Source: Candidatus Woesearchaeota archaeon
GTDB taxonomy: Archaea; Nanobdellota; Nanobdellia; Woesearchaeales; UBA12501
NCBI GenBank assembly: GCA_026394915.1
Contig: JAPLZS010000074.1
Coordinates: 8,665 to 17,559, forward strand
Length of the DNA stretch: 8,895 nucleotides
Reading direction: 5' to 3'
Shown here: in pieces, positions 1 to 5,261 of the stretch
Layout of the letters: the number at the start of each line of letters is the position of its first letter
How positions within the stretch are numbered: position 1 is the first letter of the stretch
Made by a program: the position numbers and the translations under genes
Notes under the pieces: generated by a model
What the model was told of the DNA's origin: nothing
Database searches by the model: none
The model's input: the letters and a program-made list of their open reading frames with translations, nothing else

Positions 1-206
1 GGGACATCAATGTTATCGTGGCCTGGCATCACAATGTCTCTTTTCCTTCCGTCAAGCAGACCCACTGCACCTATCCTCACTTTTGCGTGACCGTGTTTTC
101 CTGGCTTTGAAGTCTGGGTATCAACAACCCTGCATGCAACCCCCTCTATGACTACAAAGCTGCCTTTCTGCAGTGTTGCGACGCTTACTGGTTTTACATC
201 AGCCAT
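1..206 (-). CDS. eif5A: Translation initiation factor 5A (aIF5A), N-terminal part
   Basis: Partial gene: the first 68 codons plus two bases are present and the 3' end lies beyond the window. The protein starts MADVKPVSVATLQKGSFVVI and contains the loop SKPGKHGHAKVRIG. In the IF5A family the lysine of GKHG (K37 here) is modified to hypusine, or to deoxyhypusine in some archaea. The factor binds the ribosomal E site and relieves stalling, for example at polyproline. The visible part is the SH3-like N-terminal domain; the C-terminal OB-fold would lie outside. The ATG at 204-206 fits the usual archaeal N-terminus, and a TATA-like stretch about 25-40 bp upstream suggests a leaderless or very short leader transcript. 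It is divergent from the secreted-protein gene. The identification is firm; the missing half cannot be assessed. Confidence 0.95.
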   Translation of the reverse strand, partial: MADVKPVSVATLQKGSFVVIEGVACRVVDTQTSKPGKHGHAKVRIGAVGLLDGRKRDIVMPGHDNIDV

Positions 207-230
207 TTTTGACACTCTCTTGTATATCTG

Positions 231-250
231 TTATATATCTATTTATATAT
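231..250 (-). promoter_or_regulatory. TATA-box region for aIF5A
   Basis: On the minus strand this reads as overlapping TATA-like motifs (ATATATAAA at 242-250 and GATATATAA at 231-239). They are centred about 26-40 bp before the aIF5A ATG at 206. That spacing would place transcription start between about 206 and 220, giving little or no leader. I cannot tell which of the two motifs is used. Confidence 0.5.
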
Positions 251-339
251 TGATATACTAAGTTTTTTGTAAGTGTTTATAAAGATTTTGATGTTTCTAC
301 TGAAATATGACTTTAACTCCATTCGAAGCCTAAAGAACC

Positions 340-347
340 TTTAAATA
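340..347 (+). promoter_or_regulatory. TATA box for the secreted-protein gene
   Basis: TTTAAATA, preceded by a purine-rich BRE-like stretch (AAAGAACC), lies about 50 bp before the ATG at 390. Transcription would start near 370, giving a leader of about 20 nt that holds the GGAGG ribosome-binding site at 380-384. Confidence 0.55.
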
Positions 348-379
348 GTCCTATATTCTAATGATATTATATACGATAT

Positions 380-384
380 GGAGG
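380..384 (+). promoter_or_regulatory. Shine-Dalgarno site deciding the start at 390
   Basis: GGAGG lies 5 nt before the ATG at 390. An in-frame ATG at 378 overlaps this motif and would add only MEAK ahead of the signal peptide. A start at 390 gives a normal signal sequence beginning MKK and is preferred. Confidence 0.7.
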
Positions 385-389
385 CCAAA

Positions 390-1937
390 ATGAAGAAGAT
401 TCAGTCAGGAATGTTATTCTTAGCAATACTATTTGTATTCAGCAGCGCAGCTTATGCTCAGGACACGCAGGTCACAAGCGTAAATTCTGCCGGAGGTTCT
501 GCATCTCCAGGAATTAGCTGTCAAACCCTTTGGTGGTATGATAGCAGCCACAACTCTTGCCAGCAAAAAGAATTCTGCGGATCATACATGTATCAGGGCC
601 TGAATACATTTCAGGCAAAGACTGAATGTGAAGCAGGATTGAATCCTGCGGTAAGCGGAAAGGGATTCAGATATTCTTATTGGCAGTGTTATGATGGCGA
701 AGAACAAAAACAAGGAGGCGAATCTTCCTGCAAATCCTCTGAGACATGGCAGAGCTATGCAAAAGAATTCTGTCAGGACAAATGTTATGCAGATAACAGC
801 AAGTGCGGAGTGAATTCTTTCAGCGTAACAGAGGAGTGTTATCTTGAGGGCACTATCTGTCCAGCTTATGAATCACCTGCACCCTCATTCTGCACTGACG
901 GGAAGATTGTGTCAGGAGGAGTAGATGCAAATGGATGCCAATTGCCTCTGAAATGCGAGGAAAAAAGCACTCTTTCAATATCTTCTGTCTGGTCAGACAA
1001 GAAATCTTACGATGCAGGAGAGAAAATAGTCATCTATGCAAAGATTGTGGACGTTGATGGAACGCCGGCAACGCCTGAGGAAGGCACAGCTGTCGGGTTT
1101 GGCCTTGAGCTCATGGAAGGAAATGTTGGAGTCATGAAGCCGATAATTGTTCCGCAGACAGCACAAACAACACAATCTGTAACTGCTGTCTCTGCAGCAA
1201 GAGCAACATCATCTGCTCCTGTCGCTATGACTGCAAACGTTGTTGCAAGCACAGCAACATCTGCTGCATCTGGCGGAGGCGCAGCAGCATCAGCAGGGAA
1301 TGTGAATGCCATACAGGCAACAACAGCTGTTCCAACTGTTGCAGCAACAAGCATCGCTGCAAGATATTTCAAGGTCTCAGAGGCAAGGTACAATCCAGAG
1401 ACAGGCTATTATGAGGGAACAAGCATTGCACCATCCAGCTCAGGAACTCTTAGGGCCATAGTAAGCGCATCAAAAGGATCAGCGTACACGAAGAATGCTG
1501 ACCTTTACCTCAATATTGTCGGAAGCACCAGAACGTCAATACCTGTGCCTGAAGAAATCAAAGTGCCTGTGACTGCCCAGAAATCAGAGTCTCAAGAGGC
1601 AGTATCAGGACAGGTGCCTTCAATTGCAGGAGAGACAACCAGTGTTCCGGTCATGACATGCACGAACGGCTGCGCAGCAGACAGCAGATGCCTTCCATTC
1701 GGAACAAGGCTTGCGCAGGAAGAGAAATTATACTACTGTGATATAAGCCAAAGCTTCGATGCCCAGAAGCAAGAGAATGATGCATGCCAGAACAACTACG
1801 AATGCATAAGCAACCAGTGCAGCAATGGGCATTGCGTCGACCTTGAGAAGGAGCTCAAGGAGACAAGAAGCATGCTTGCCAATGTGATGGAATGGCTGAA
1901 AAGCATATTCGGCAGCAAGAAAGTCAATAGCGGTTAA
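390..1937 (+). CDS. Secreted Cys-rich surface protein: Kunitz-like region, split Ig-like domain, Cys-rich tail
   Basis: This is a 515-residue exported protein. Residues 1-23 are a signal peptide (MKK, hydrophobic core, then AYA before Q24). Residues 44-189 hold 14 cysteines. The first stretch, around WWYD, FCG, YQGLNTF and TEC (47-80), resembles the second half of a Kunitz fold, and 157-189 has the CxDG...DxxGCxxPxxC pattern. Residues about 194-378 look like a beta-sandwich of the MG2/Ig type: YDAGEKIVIYAKIVDVDG at the front, TGYYEGT and LRAIVSASKGS at the back. They are interrupted at about 256-325 by an Ala/Thr/Ser/Val stretch. The tail (424-482) has 8 cysteines, including CQNNYECISNQC and CSNGHC, then an amphipathic helix ending EWLKSIFG. 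All 22 cysteines could pair as disulfides. Role unknown: adhesion, inhibition or envelope structure are all possible. The gene ends 6 bp before the convergent SprT-like gene. Confidence 0.85.
   Translation: MKKIQSGMLFLAILFVFSSAAYAQDTQVTSVNSAGGSASPGISCQTLWWYDSSHNSCQQKEFCGSYMYQGLNTFQAKTECEAGLNPAVSGKGFRYSYWQCYDGEEQKQGGESSCKSSETWQSYAKEFCQDKCYADNSKCGVNSFSVTEECYLEGTICPAYESPAPSFCTDGKIVSGGVDANGCQLPLKCEEKSTLSISSVWSDKKSYDAGEKIVIYAKIVDVDGTPATPEEGTAVGFGLELMEGNVGVMKPIIVPQTAQTTQSVTAVSAARATSSAPVAMTANVVASTATSAASGGGAAASAGNVNAIQATTAVPTVAATSIAARYFKVSEARYNPETGYYEGTSIAPSSSGTLRAIVSASKGSAYTKNADLYLNIVGSTRTSIPVPEEIKVPVTAQKSESQEAVSGQVPSIAGETTSVPVMTCTNGCAADSRCLPFGTRLAQEEKLYYCDISQSFDAQKQENDACQNNYECISNQCSNGHCVDLEKELKETRSMLANVMEWLKSIFGSKKVNSG
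1155..1364 (+). repeat. Low-complexity Ala/Thr/Ser-rich coding segment
   Basis: This encodes residues about 256-325 of the secreted protein. The stretch is dominated by Ala, Thr, Ser and Val, with a Gly run SGGGAAASAG and many GCA, ACA and GCT codons. It has no strict repeat unit. It interrupts the Ig-like domain and would be a flexible loop, possibly a target for surface glycosylation. Confidence 0.6.
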
Positions 1938-1943
1938 ATCTAA

Positions 1944-2663
1944 TTAATCAAACCAGAACATGCTTTTTATTCTTGCCCTCCTAAGGGCATTTTTTAATCT
2001 TTTGTCGACTTCCTCATAATCCTCGAATTCCTTCTCTTTTTTCCTGAAGGCAGTGTCATGGAACCGGTTATTGCCCATGTTGTGCTTATACTTATGCTGC
2101 TTGTGAAGGATCTCGTGATACATCACAAAGTCCAGCAGCACAGGATCCTTTTTTGAGATGTCGACAAACACCCTGCTCATCTTCAGAGTGTCTCTCTTAT
2201 AATCATAGCTTCCGAGGCTTCTTCTTGATTTTGAGCCCCACACCAGATTCGGTTTCTCGACAAGACCATAGAAATATTTCTCATTCACCCTGTTGAATGA
2301 GTCTGACAGAACAGGATCATCCTCTGTCTTGGGTATTGCAATGTGCAGATTCTTGACAAAGCTGTTGTATAAATCAATGTACATTGTGTTTATCTCGCTT
2401 TTGCCTGTCCTGCCCATATCACTCTTGCTGCCATATCCGATCCCTCTTTTCAGTATCCTTATCAGAAGCTCCTGTATCAATCCTATCTTTATCTCCCTGG
2501 AAATCTCTCTCCATCTTTTGGAAAGGCCGAACTCAAGCACGTTCCCTCTCAGCTTGACATTTGCGCCGTACTCCTTGAAGTGATCAGTATACTTCACTCT
2601 GGCTTCATAGTTGAATTCCCTGTCCGGATAAAGAAGCCTGAAGGCCTCTTCGACGATTTCCAT
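1944..2663 (-). CDS. SprT-like zinc metalloprotease
   Basis: A 239-residue soluble protein. The C-terminal half matches the SprT-like domain. FNRVNEKYFYGLVEKPNLVW (123-142) is the typical entry to the fold, followed by GSYDYKRDTLKMSR. The zinc motif is HEILH at 183-187, with E184 as catalytic base and a probable third ligand H202 in FHDTAF. SprT and the Spartan/Wss1 proteases share this layout, and Spartan and Wss1 cleave DNA-protein crosslinks; whether this protein does so is inference. No C-terminal zinc ribbon or SHP/UBZ motif is visible. The N-terminal ~115 residues (helical, with SREIKIGLIQELLIRILKRG) are extra and unassigned. The start at 2663 is supported by a TATA box 23-30 bp upstream. 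The gene is convergent with the secreted-protein gene and lies 48 bp downstream of aRF1 on the same strand, with its own promoter. Confidence 0.82.
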   Translation of the reverse strand: MEIVEEAFRLLYPDREFNYEARVKYTDHFKEYGANVKLRGNVLEFGLSKRWREISREIKIGLIQELLIRILKRGIGYGSKSDMGRTGKSEINTMYIDLYNSFVKNLHIAIPKTEDDPVLSDSFNRVNEKYFYGLVEKPNLVWGSKSRRSLGSYDYKRDTLKMSRVFVDISKKDPVLLDFVMYHEILHKQHKYKHNMGNNRFHDTAFRKKEKEFEDYEEVDKRLKNALRRARIKSMFWFD

Positions 2664-2683
2664 AACAAATAAGAATTAACAGC

Positions 2684-2694
2684 CATTTAAATAC
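2684..2694 (-). promoter_or_regulatory. TATA box for the SprT-like gene
   Basis: The minus strand reads GTATTTAAATG, centred about 26 bp before the ATG at 2663, which predicts a leaderless transcript. It lies in the 48-bp gap after aRF1, so the protease gene can be transcribed separately from aRF1. Confidence 0.65.
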
Positions 2695-2711
2695 ATTTTG
2701 CTACCGCCTTT

Positions 2712-3812
2712 TTATTCATGTATTTCATACCTCAGGATGGCAGCCACTTTTCCCAGATCCTTCAGCTGCACTCCCTCTCTTGTCTCTGTCGAGACTATCC
2801 TTACCTCGCTGCTGAATCTCTTTGCAATCTCGTCAAGCTCTTCTATGACTCTGTCTTCAAGGTCCTCTGAGAGTATCAGGATATCGACAACACCTGCTTC
2901 AAGCCTTTTCTTGACCTCATCATAGCCATAGCTTGCCTTGTTCGGCTTTGTAGCGAGTATCGTGAAAAATTTGTTTAATATGTCTTTCTCTGCAGCGATC
3001 TCTTCATTTGCAAGCACATCCTGGCTCTTGTCAAGCAATTCCTGAAGCCCGAATTCTCCGGTATATCCCAAGTCCTTTATCGCGATGATCTTCTTCCTCA
3101 CCTGGTCTGTTATGAAACCGCTGTTCACAAAGTCGTATTTTGTAGGTCCAGGCCCGCCGACAATTATCCCTTTAAGCTCTTTCTTGTCCAGGAACTGCTC
3201 TTTCATGTAATTGGCAATCTTCTTCATATGATCCTTGACTGACAGCTCCCTGTTCATCTCAAACCTGTGAGCAGACTGCCCTCCTGCCCTGAACTTTCCA
3301 GGAACCTCAGAATGAGTCTTGACCATCGGGATTATCGTCTTTCCCCTCAATACAGCTATGTTTCCGTCTCTCCTGTCCAGCACAACAAGGCCGTATATCT
3401 CTTTATCCTCGCACATCTCCCTTAACGGATCAAGAAGGAATTCCTTGTCGCATCTGTATAATCTTATGTTGATCGGAACAGGCGGCTCGACTGACCATAC
3501 CCTTACATCGCTCTGGCCCTCTCTTTCTGCAACATTGCCGGAGAATGCGGCAAGCCCATGCTCAGGTGTCCTTGGATAGATCTTCAGATGCTGTATCATC
3601 TTCTCAAGAGCATCAACCACGTTCTTTCTTGTCGAGGCGGATTTTATGTTGCTTGCAGTGCCTTGCTCCTGCGAAAGATGATTCAATATCTTGTTGAGAT
3701 CATAATCCTGTGGGATATACACTGTCACAAGTTCAGTATGCCTGCCTCTATATGTTTCCAGCTCCTTTACCATCTTCTTCAGCTTGAACCTTTGCGATGC
3801 GTTTATCTGCAT
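2712..3812 (-). CDS. prf1: Peptide chain release factor aRF1, short form
   Basis: A 366-residue class I release factor. It decodes all three stop codons in the ribosomal A site and triggers peptidyl-tRNA hydrolysis; family members also work with ABCE1 and aEF1A. Domain 1 carries NIKS at 55-58 and the YxCxxxF motif (Y119, C121, F125), both used in stop-codon recognition. Domain 2 carries the catalytic GGQ at 177-179 in GKFRAGGQSAHRFE. Domain 3 runs from about 270 to the end, with VRIVSTETREGVQL and the closing AAILRYEIHE. Archaeal aRF1 is usually about 410-420 residues. Here the chain passes from LILSEDLEDRVIEELDEIAK directly into RIVSTE, so the minidomain, and any zinc site in it, is absent. 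A GAGG ribosome-binding-like motif lies about 10 nt before the ATG. The gene is divergent from tRNA-Pro. Confidence 0.97.
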   Translation of the reverse strand: MQINASQRFKLKKMVKELETYRGRHTELVTVYIPQDYDLNKILNHLSQEQGTASNIKSASTRKNVVDALEKMIQHLKIYPRTPEHGLAAFSGNVAEREGQSDVRVWSVEPPVPINIRLYRCDKEFLLDPLREMCEDKEIYGLVVLDRRDGNIAVLRGKTIIPMVKTHSEVPGKFRAGGQSAHRFEMNRELSVKDHMKKIANYMKEQFLDKKELKGIIVGGPGPTKYDFVNSGFITDQVRKKIIAIKDLGYTGEFGLQELLDKSQDVLANEEIAAEKDILNKFFTILATKPNKASYGYDEVKKRLEAGVVDILILSEDLEDRVIEELDEIAKRFSSEVRIVSTETREGVQLKDLGKVAAILRYEIHE

Positions 3813-3888
3813 TTTGTATCCCTCTTGCAGGCATTCTCAGTCAGCTGCCTTTGTTCTGCATACTGCCCTATTCCTGCCTCATTCATAT

Positions 3889-3917
3889 ATGCATATAAAA
3901 GAGCAGTATTTATAAAA
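3889..3917 (-). promoter_or_regulatory. Candidate TATA region for aRF1
   Basis: On the minus strand two TATA-like motifs occur here, TTTATAAATA and TTTTATATGC. Either would give aRF1 a leader of roughly 50-75 nt, unlike the leaderless neighbours. The leader could form a small hairpin from AGGCA (3829-3833) and TGCCT (3846-3850). Which motif is used is undecided. Confidence 0.4.
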
Positions 3918-3964
3918 GTTGTCATGAACAGATTTGTCTTATTATTACAGACACTCAACGAAAG

Positions 3965-3975
3965 CTTTAAAAATA
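3965..3975 (+). promoter_or_regulatory. TATA box for tRNA-Pro
   Basis: CTTTAAAAATA lies about 50-59 bp before the tRNA. A transcript starting near 3998 would carry a 5' leader of about 25 nt. That leader contains a small hairpin (AGCC at 4007-4010 pairing with GGCT at 4015-4018) that RNase P would remove. Confidence 0.55.
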
Positions 3976-4023
3976 GCCCGATTTTCCCATATACATTTGA
4001 GGATTCAGCCCTAAGGCTCATTA

Positions 4024-4097
4024 GGGGCTGTGGGGTAGCTTGGTTATCCTTTCTGGCTTGGGACCAGAAGACCCCGGTTCAAATCCGGGCAGCCCCA
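4024..4097 (+). tRNA. tRNA-Pro (anticodon TGG)
   Basis: The cloverleaf can be drawn by hand. Acceptor GGGGCTG pairs with CAGCCCC (4090-4096), with A73 at 4097. The D arm holds GGGG-TAGCTTGGTTA-TCCT. The anticodon stem is TCTGG/CCAGA with loop CTTGGGA, giving anticodon TGG for proline CCN codons. The T arm is CCCGG-TTCAAAT-CCGGG. The variable loop is short (AGAC). There is no intron in the anticodon loop and CCA is not encoded, so it must be added by nucleotidyltransferase. The last 16 nt plus the next two bases recur exactly 137 bp downstream. Confidence 0.96.
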
Positions 4098-4099
4098 GA
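4082..4099 (+). repeat. 18-bp direct repeat, copy 1 (tRNA-Pro 3' end)
   Basis: AATCCGGGCAGCCCCAGA covers the end of the T loop, the T stem 3' strand, the acceptor 3' strand, A73 and two flanking bases. An identical copy lies at 4219-4236. A perfect copy of a tRNA 3' end at this distance is the classic look of an attachment site left by a tRNA-targeting integrase. A local partial duplication is equally possible. Confidence 0.8.
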
Positions 4100-4141
4100 C
4101 GTTAAGGGACTACAGAAAGTCAACCTGAAAATTGTTTCGGT

Positions 4142-4191
4142 CGTGGGATTGAGTGGGGCCGAGCGAAGCGAGTGCCCCACAACGATTCACG
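4142..4191 (+). repeat. Long inverted repeat with a GCGAAGC tip
   Basis: GTGGGGC (4153-4159) pairs perfectly with GCCCCAC (4174-4180). Above it a C-G pair, possible tandem sheared G-A pairs and a GC-GAA-GC minihairpin can stack, leaving one bulged T at 4173. Below it lies a symmetric 7x7 internal loop closed by CGTG (4142-4145) and CACG (4188-4191). GCGAAGC is known as an exceptionally stable DNA minihairpin. Confidence 0.65.
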
Positions 4192-4218
4192 CGCCAGCCT
4201 AGTGAGAGGCTGTTCCTG

Positions 4219-4236
4219 AATCCGGGCAGCCCCAGA
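4219..4236 (+). repeat. 18-bp direct repeat, copy 2 (duplicate tRNA-Pro 3' end)
   Basis: This is an exact copy of the end of tRNA-Pro. It is preceded by TTCCTG instead of the TTCA of the T loop, and no acceptor 5' strand, D arm or anticodon arm comes with it, so it is not a second tRNA gene. Its CAGCCCC could in principle pair with the tRNA acceptor 5' strand in place of the true partner. Confidence 0.8.
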
Positions 4237-4238
4237 TT

Positions 4239-4248
4239 TGTTTATAAG
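4239..4248 (+). promoter_or_regulatory. TATA box for the eL43-rpoP-pfdB-UPF0147 operon
   Basis: TGTTTATAAG lies two bases after the second tRNA 3'-end copy. Initiation would fall near 4270, leaving a leader of about 50 nt that is nearly all A/G and has no clear Shine-Dalgarno site before the eL43 ATG at 4320. Confidence 0.5.
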
Positions 4249-4319
4249 GATTTGGGCATTAAAAGATAAAAGAAAAGATAAAAGGATACAATCAATACAT
4301 AAATATAAGGCAAAACAAA

Positions 4320-4655
4320 ATGGCGATACCAAAAGAGATTGCATCAATCAAGAGATTCGGCGCAAGGTATGGAAGGACAGTGAAGCACAAGTTCGGCGCA
4401 GCCGAGGCAATGCAGAGAAAGAAATACAAATGCCCTTACTGCTCAAAGCCCAATGTAAAAAGGATTGCTGCTGGAATCTGGCAGTGCCAGAAATGCAATG
4501 CAAAATTCGCAAGCAGGGCCTACAATGTATCAAAGAAGAAATCAGTAAAGGAAATGATTGCAGAATCCCTAGGAGAAAAGGCAGAGAAGATCAAGCAAAA
4601 GGAGATTTCAGAGAAAGAGAATGAAGAAGAGTATGAAGAGGACAACAGGGCCTGA
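4320..4655 (+). CDS. rpl37ae: Large ribosomal subunit protein eL43 (L37Ae)
   Basis: An 111-residue protein of the 50S subunit that binds 23S rRNA. The signature is RFGARYGRTVKHK (12-24), followed by a zinc ribbon with C38-x2-C41 (CPYC) and C56-x2-C59 (CQKC), and the family tail AKFASRAY (61-68). The core ends near residue 80. Family members are usually about 70-95 residues, so the last 25-30 residues, a Lys/Glu-rich tail ending NEEEYEEDNRA, are an extension. It is first in an operon with rpoP, pfdB and a UPF0147 gene, an arrangement seen widely in archaea. The start follows the A-rich leader and gives the canonical N-terminus. Confidence 0.96.
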   Translation: MAIPKEIASIKRFGARYGRTVKHKFGAAEAMQRKKYKCPYCSKPNVKRIAAGIWQCQKCNAKFASRAYNVSKKKSVKEMIAESLGEKAEKIKQKEISEKENEEEYEEDNRA

Positions 4656-4691
4656 TGATGCTTAAGATCCTCATCAATCAATTTATGATAT

Positions 4692-4722
4692 CATCAATAA
4701 AAAACTTGCATCAATAAAAAAC
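4692..4722 (+). repeat. Two 14-bp direct repeats in the eL43-rpoP gap
   Basis: CATCAATAAAAAAC occurs at 4692-4705 and again at 4709-4722, a period of 17 bp. A third CATCAAT stands at 4672-4678. The repeats fill the 83-bp gap before rpoP. They may be slippage products or a leader element; no function can be assigned. Confidence 0.6.
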
Positions 4723-4738
4723 AAAGAAGGCGCTAAAA

Positions 4739-4876
4739 ATGATGGACTACAAATGTTTCAACTGCGAGAAGGATATAAGCTCAGATTATCTCAGGAAAAA
4801 AGTGAGATGCCCTTACTGCGGCAGCAGAATTCTTTACAAGCCCAGAAGCTCTGTGACAAAAGTCAAGGCAAGATAG
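4739..4876 (+). CDS. rpoP: DNA-directed RNA polymerase subunit P (Rpo12)
   Basis: A 45-residue zinc-ribbon subunit of archaeal RNA polymerase, the counterpart of eukaryotic Rpb12, needed for polymerase assembly and stability. The protein starts MMDYKCFNCEKDISSDYLRK, continues with RCPYCGSRILYKPR and ends KVKAR. The zinc ligands are C6, C9, C24 and C27 (two CxxC pairs). The length is normal for the family. Two adjacent ATGs (4739 and 4742) are possible starts; family proteins usually have one Met before xYKC, so 4742 is equally likely. AAGAAGG at 4724-4730 is a suitable ribosome-binding site. It lies between eL43 and prefoldin beta in the same operon. It is easily missed because of its size. 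Confidence 0.95.
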   Translation: MMDYKCFNCEKDISSDYLRKKVRCPYCGSRILYKPRSSVTKVKAR

Positions 4877-4891
4877 GACGCGATAGGACGC
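4872..4891 (+). repeat. Tandem 10-bp duplication at the rpoP stop
   Basis: GATAGGACGC is repeated head to tail. The first copy contains the rpoP TAG stop at 4874-4876 and the second repeats the TAG in frame-shifted surroundings. It is most likely a recent slippage duplication in the 52-bp gap before pfdB. Confidence 0.6.
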
Positions 4892-4928
4892 AAGATAGAA
4901 CTCAGCCTGAATAGGCATATGAGGCATC

Positions 4929-5261
4929 ATGGCAGATATGACAAAAGACCAGGAAGAGAAGATTGAGCAGCTGCAGCTTTTTGAGCAGAACCTGCAGGGA
5001 TTCCTGATGCAGAAGCATGGCCTTCAGTCACAGCTCATTGAGATCGAATCTGCGCTGAAAGAGCTTGAAACCACAGAAGTGTCATATAAGATAATAGGGA
5101 ACATCATGGTCAAGGCAAAGAAAGAAGACCTGAAGAAAGACCTTATGCAGAAGAAAGAGATACTGGATCTCAAGATGAAGAGCCTTGAGAAGCAGGAAGA
5201 GAGGATAAAAGAGAGGGCGCAGAAGACCCAGTCTGAAGTTCTTAAAGAAATGAAGAGATGA
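4929..5261 (+). CDS. pfdB: Prefoldin subunit beta
   Basis: A 110-residue subunit of the archaeal prefoldin chaperone, a hexamer of two alpha and four beta subunits that hands unfolded proteins to the thermosome. The layout is typical: an N-terminal helix (about 5-50) with EKIEQLQLFEQNLQGFLMQK, a beta hairpin around VSYKIIGNIMVKAKKEDLKK (52-71), and a C-terminal coiled-coil helix rich in Lys/Glu. The length is normal. GAGG at 4920-4923 lies 5 nt before the ATG. The stop overlaps the start of the UPF0147 gene as ATGA, so the two are probably translationally coupled. Confidence 0.95.
   Translation: MADMTKDQEEKIEQLQLFEQNLQGFLMQKHGLQSQLIEIESALKELETTEVSYKIIGNIMVKAKKEDLKKDLMQKKEILDLKMKSLEKQEERIKERAQKTQSEVLKEMKR

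Larger units (their letters stand above)
4098..4236 (+). other. Hairpin-rich non-coding stretch between tRNA 3'-end repeats
   Basis: No open reading frame here resembles a protein. Three foldable elements are visible: GACT/AGTC at 4108-4121 (weakly extended by GTT/AAC), a long hairpin at 4142-4191, and CAGCCT/AGGCTG at 4195-4212. No long T-tract follows the tRNA, so the tRNA transcript may run through this stretch. I see no convincing C/D boxes, and no ACA at the required distance from a hairpin base, so neither snoRNA class is supported. It could be a structured ncRNA, a long tRNA 3' trailer, or the remnant of an integrated element. Confidence 0.45.

Noticed and set aside
1034..1393. A 119-codon minus-strand frame inside the secreted-protein gene
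   Set aside because: It is the antisense shadow of the GCA/ACA-rich low-complexity segment and has no promoter of its own.
1935..1946. Six-base gap between the convergent secreted-protein and SprT-like genes as a special overlap
   Set aside because: Tight convergent ends are common in compact archaeal genomes, and no structured terminator or shared coding is visible.
3803..4021. A 72-codon minus-strand frame between aRF1 and tRNA-Pro
   Set aside because: It overlaps the aRF1 start, both TATA candidates and the tRNA leader, and has no ribosome-binding site or recognisable sequence.
3558..4202. A 214-codon plus-strand open frame running through tRNA-Pro
   Set aside because: It is antisense to the start of aRF1 and reads through the tRNA and the hairpin region. 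The translation has no domain and is Leu/Cys-rich as expected for antisense reading.
4098..4236. Reading the post-tRNA stretch as a tRNA intron, a second tRNA, or a C/D or H/ACA guide RNA
   Set aside because: The upstream tRNA is already complete. The second 3' copy lacks all 5' elements. There is no bulge-helix-bulge I can draw, no proper C box, and no ACA at the correct distance from a hairpin base.
4655..4717. A 20-codon frame starting at the eL43 stop (TGATG overlap)
   Set aside because: The start overlap is tempting, but the peptide is encoded by the AT-rich CATCAAT repeats and has no coding character.
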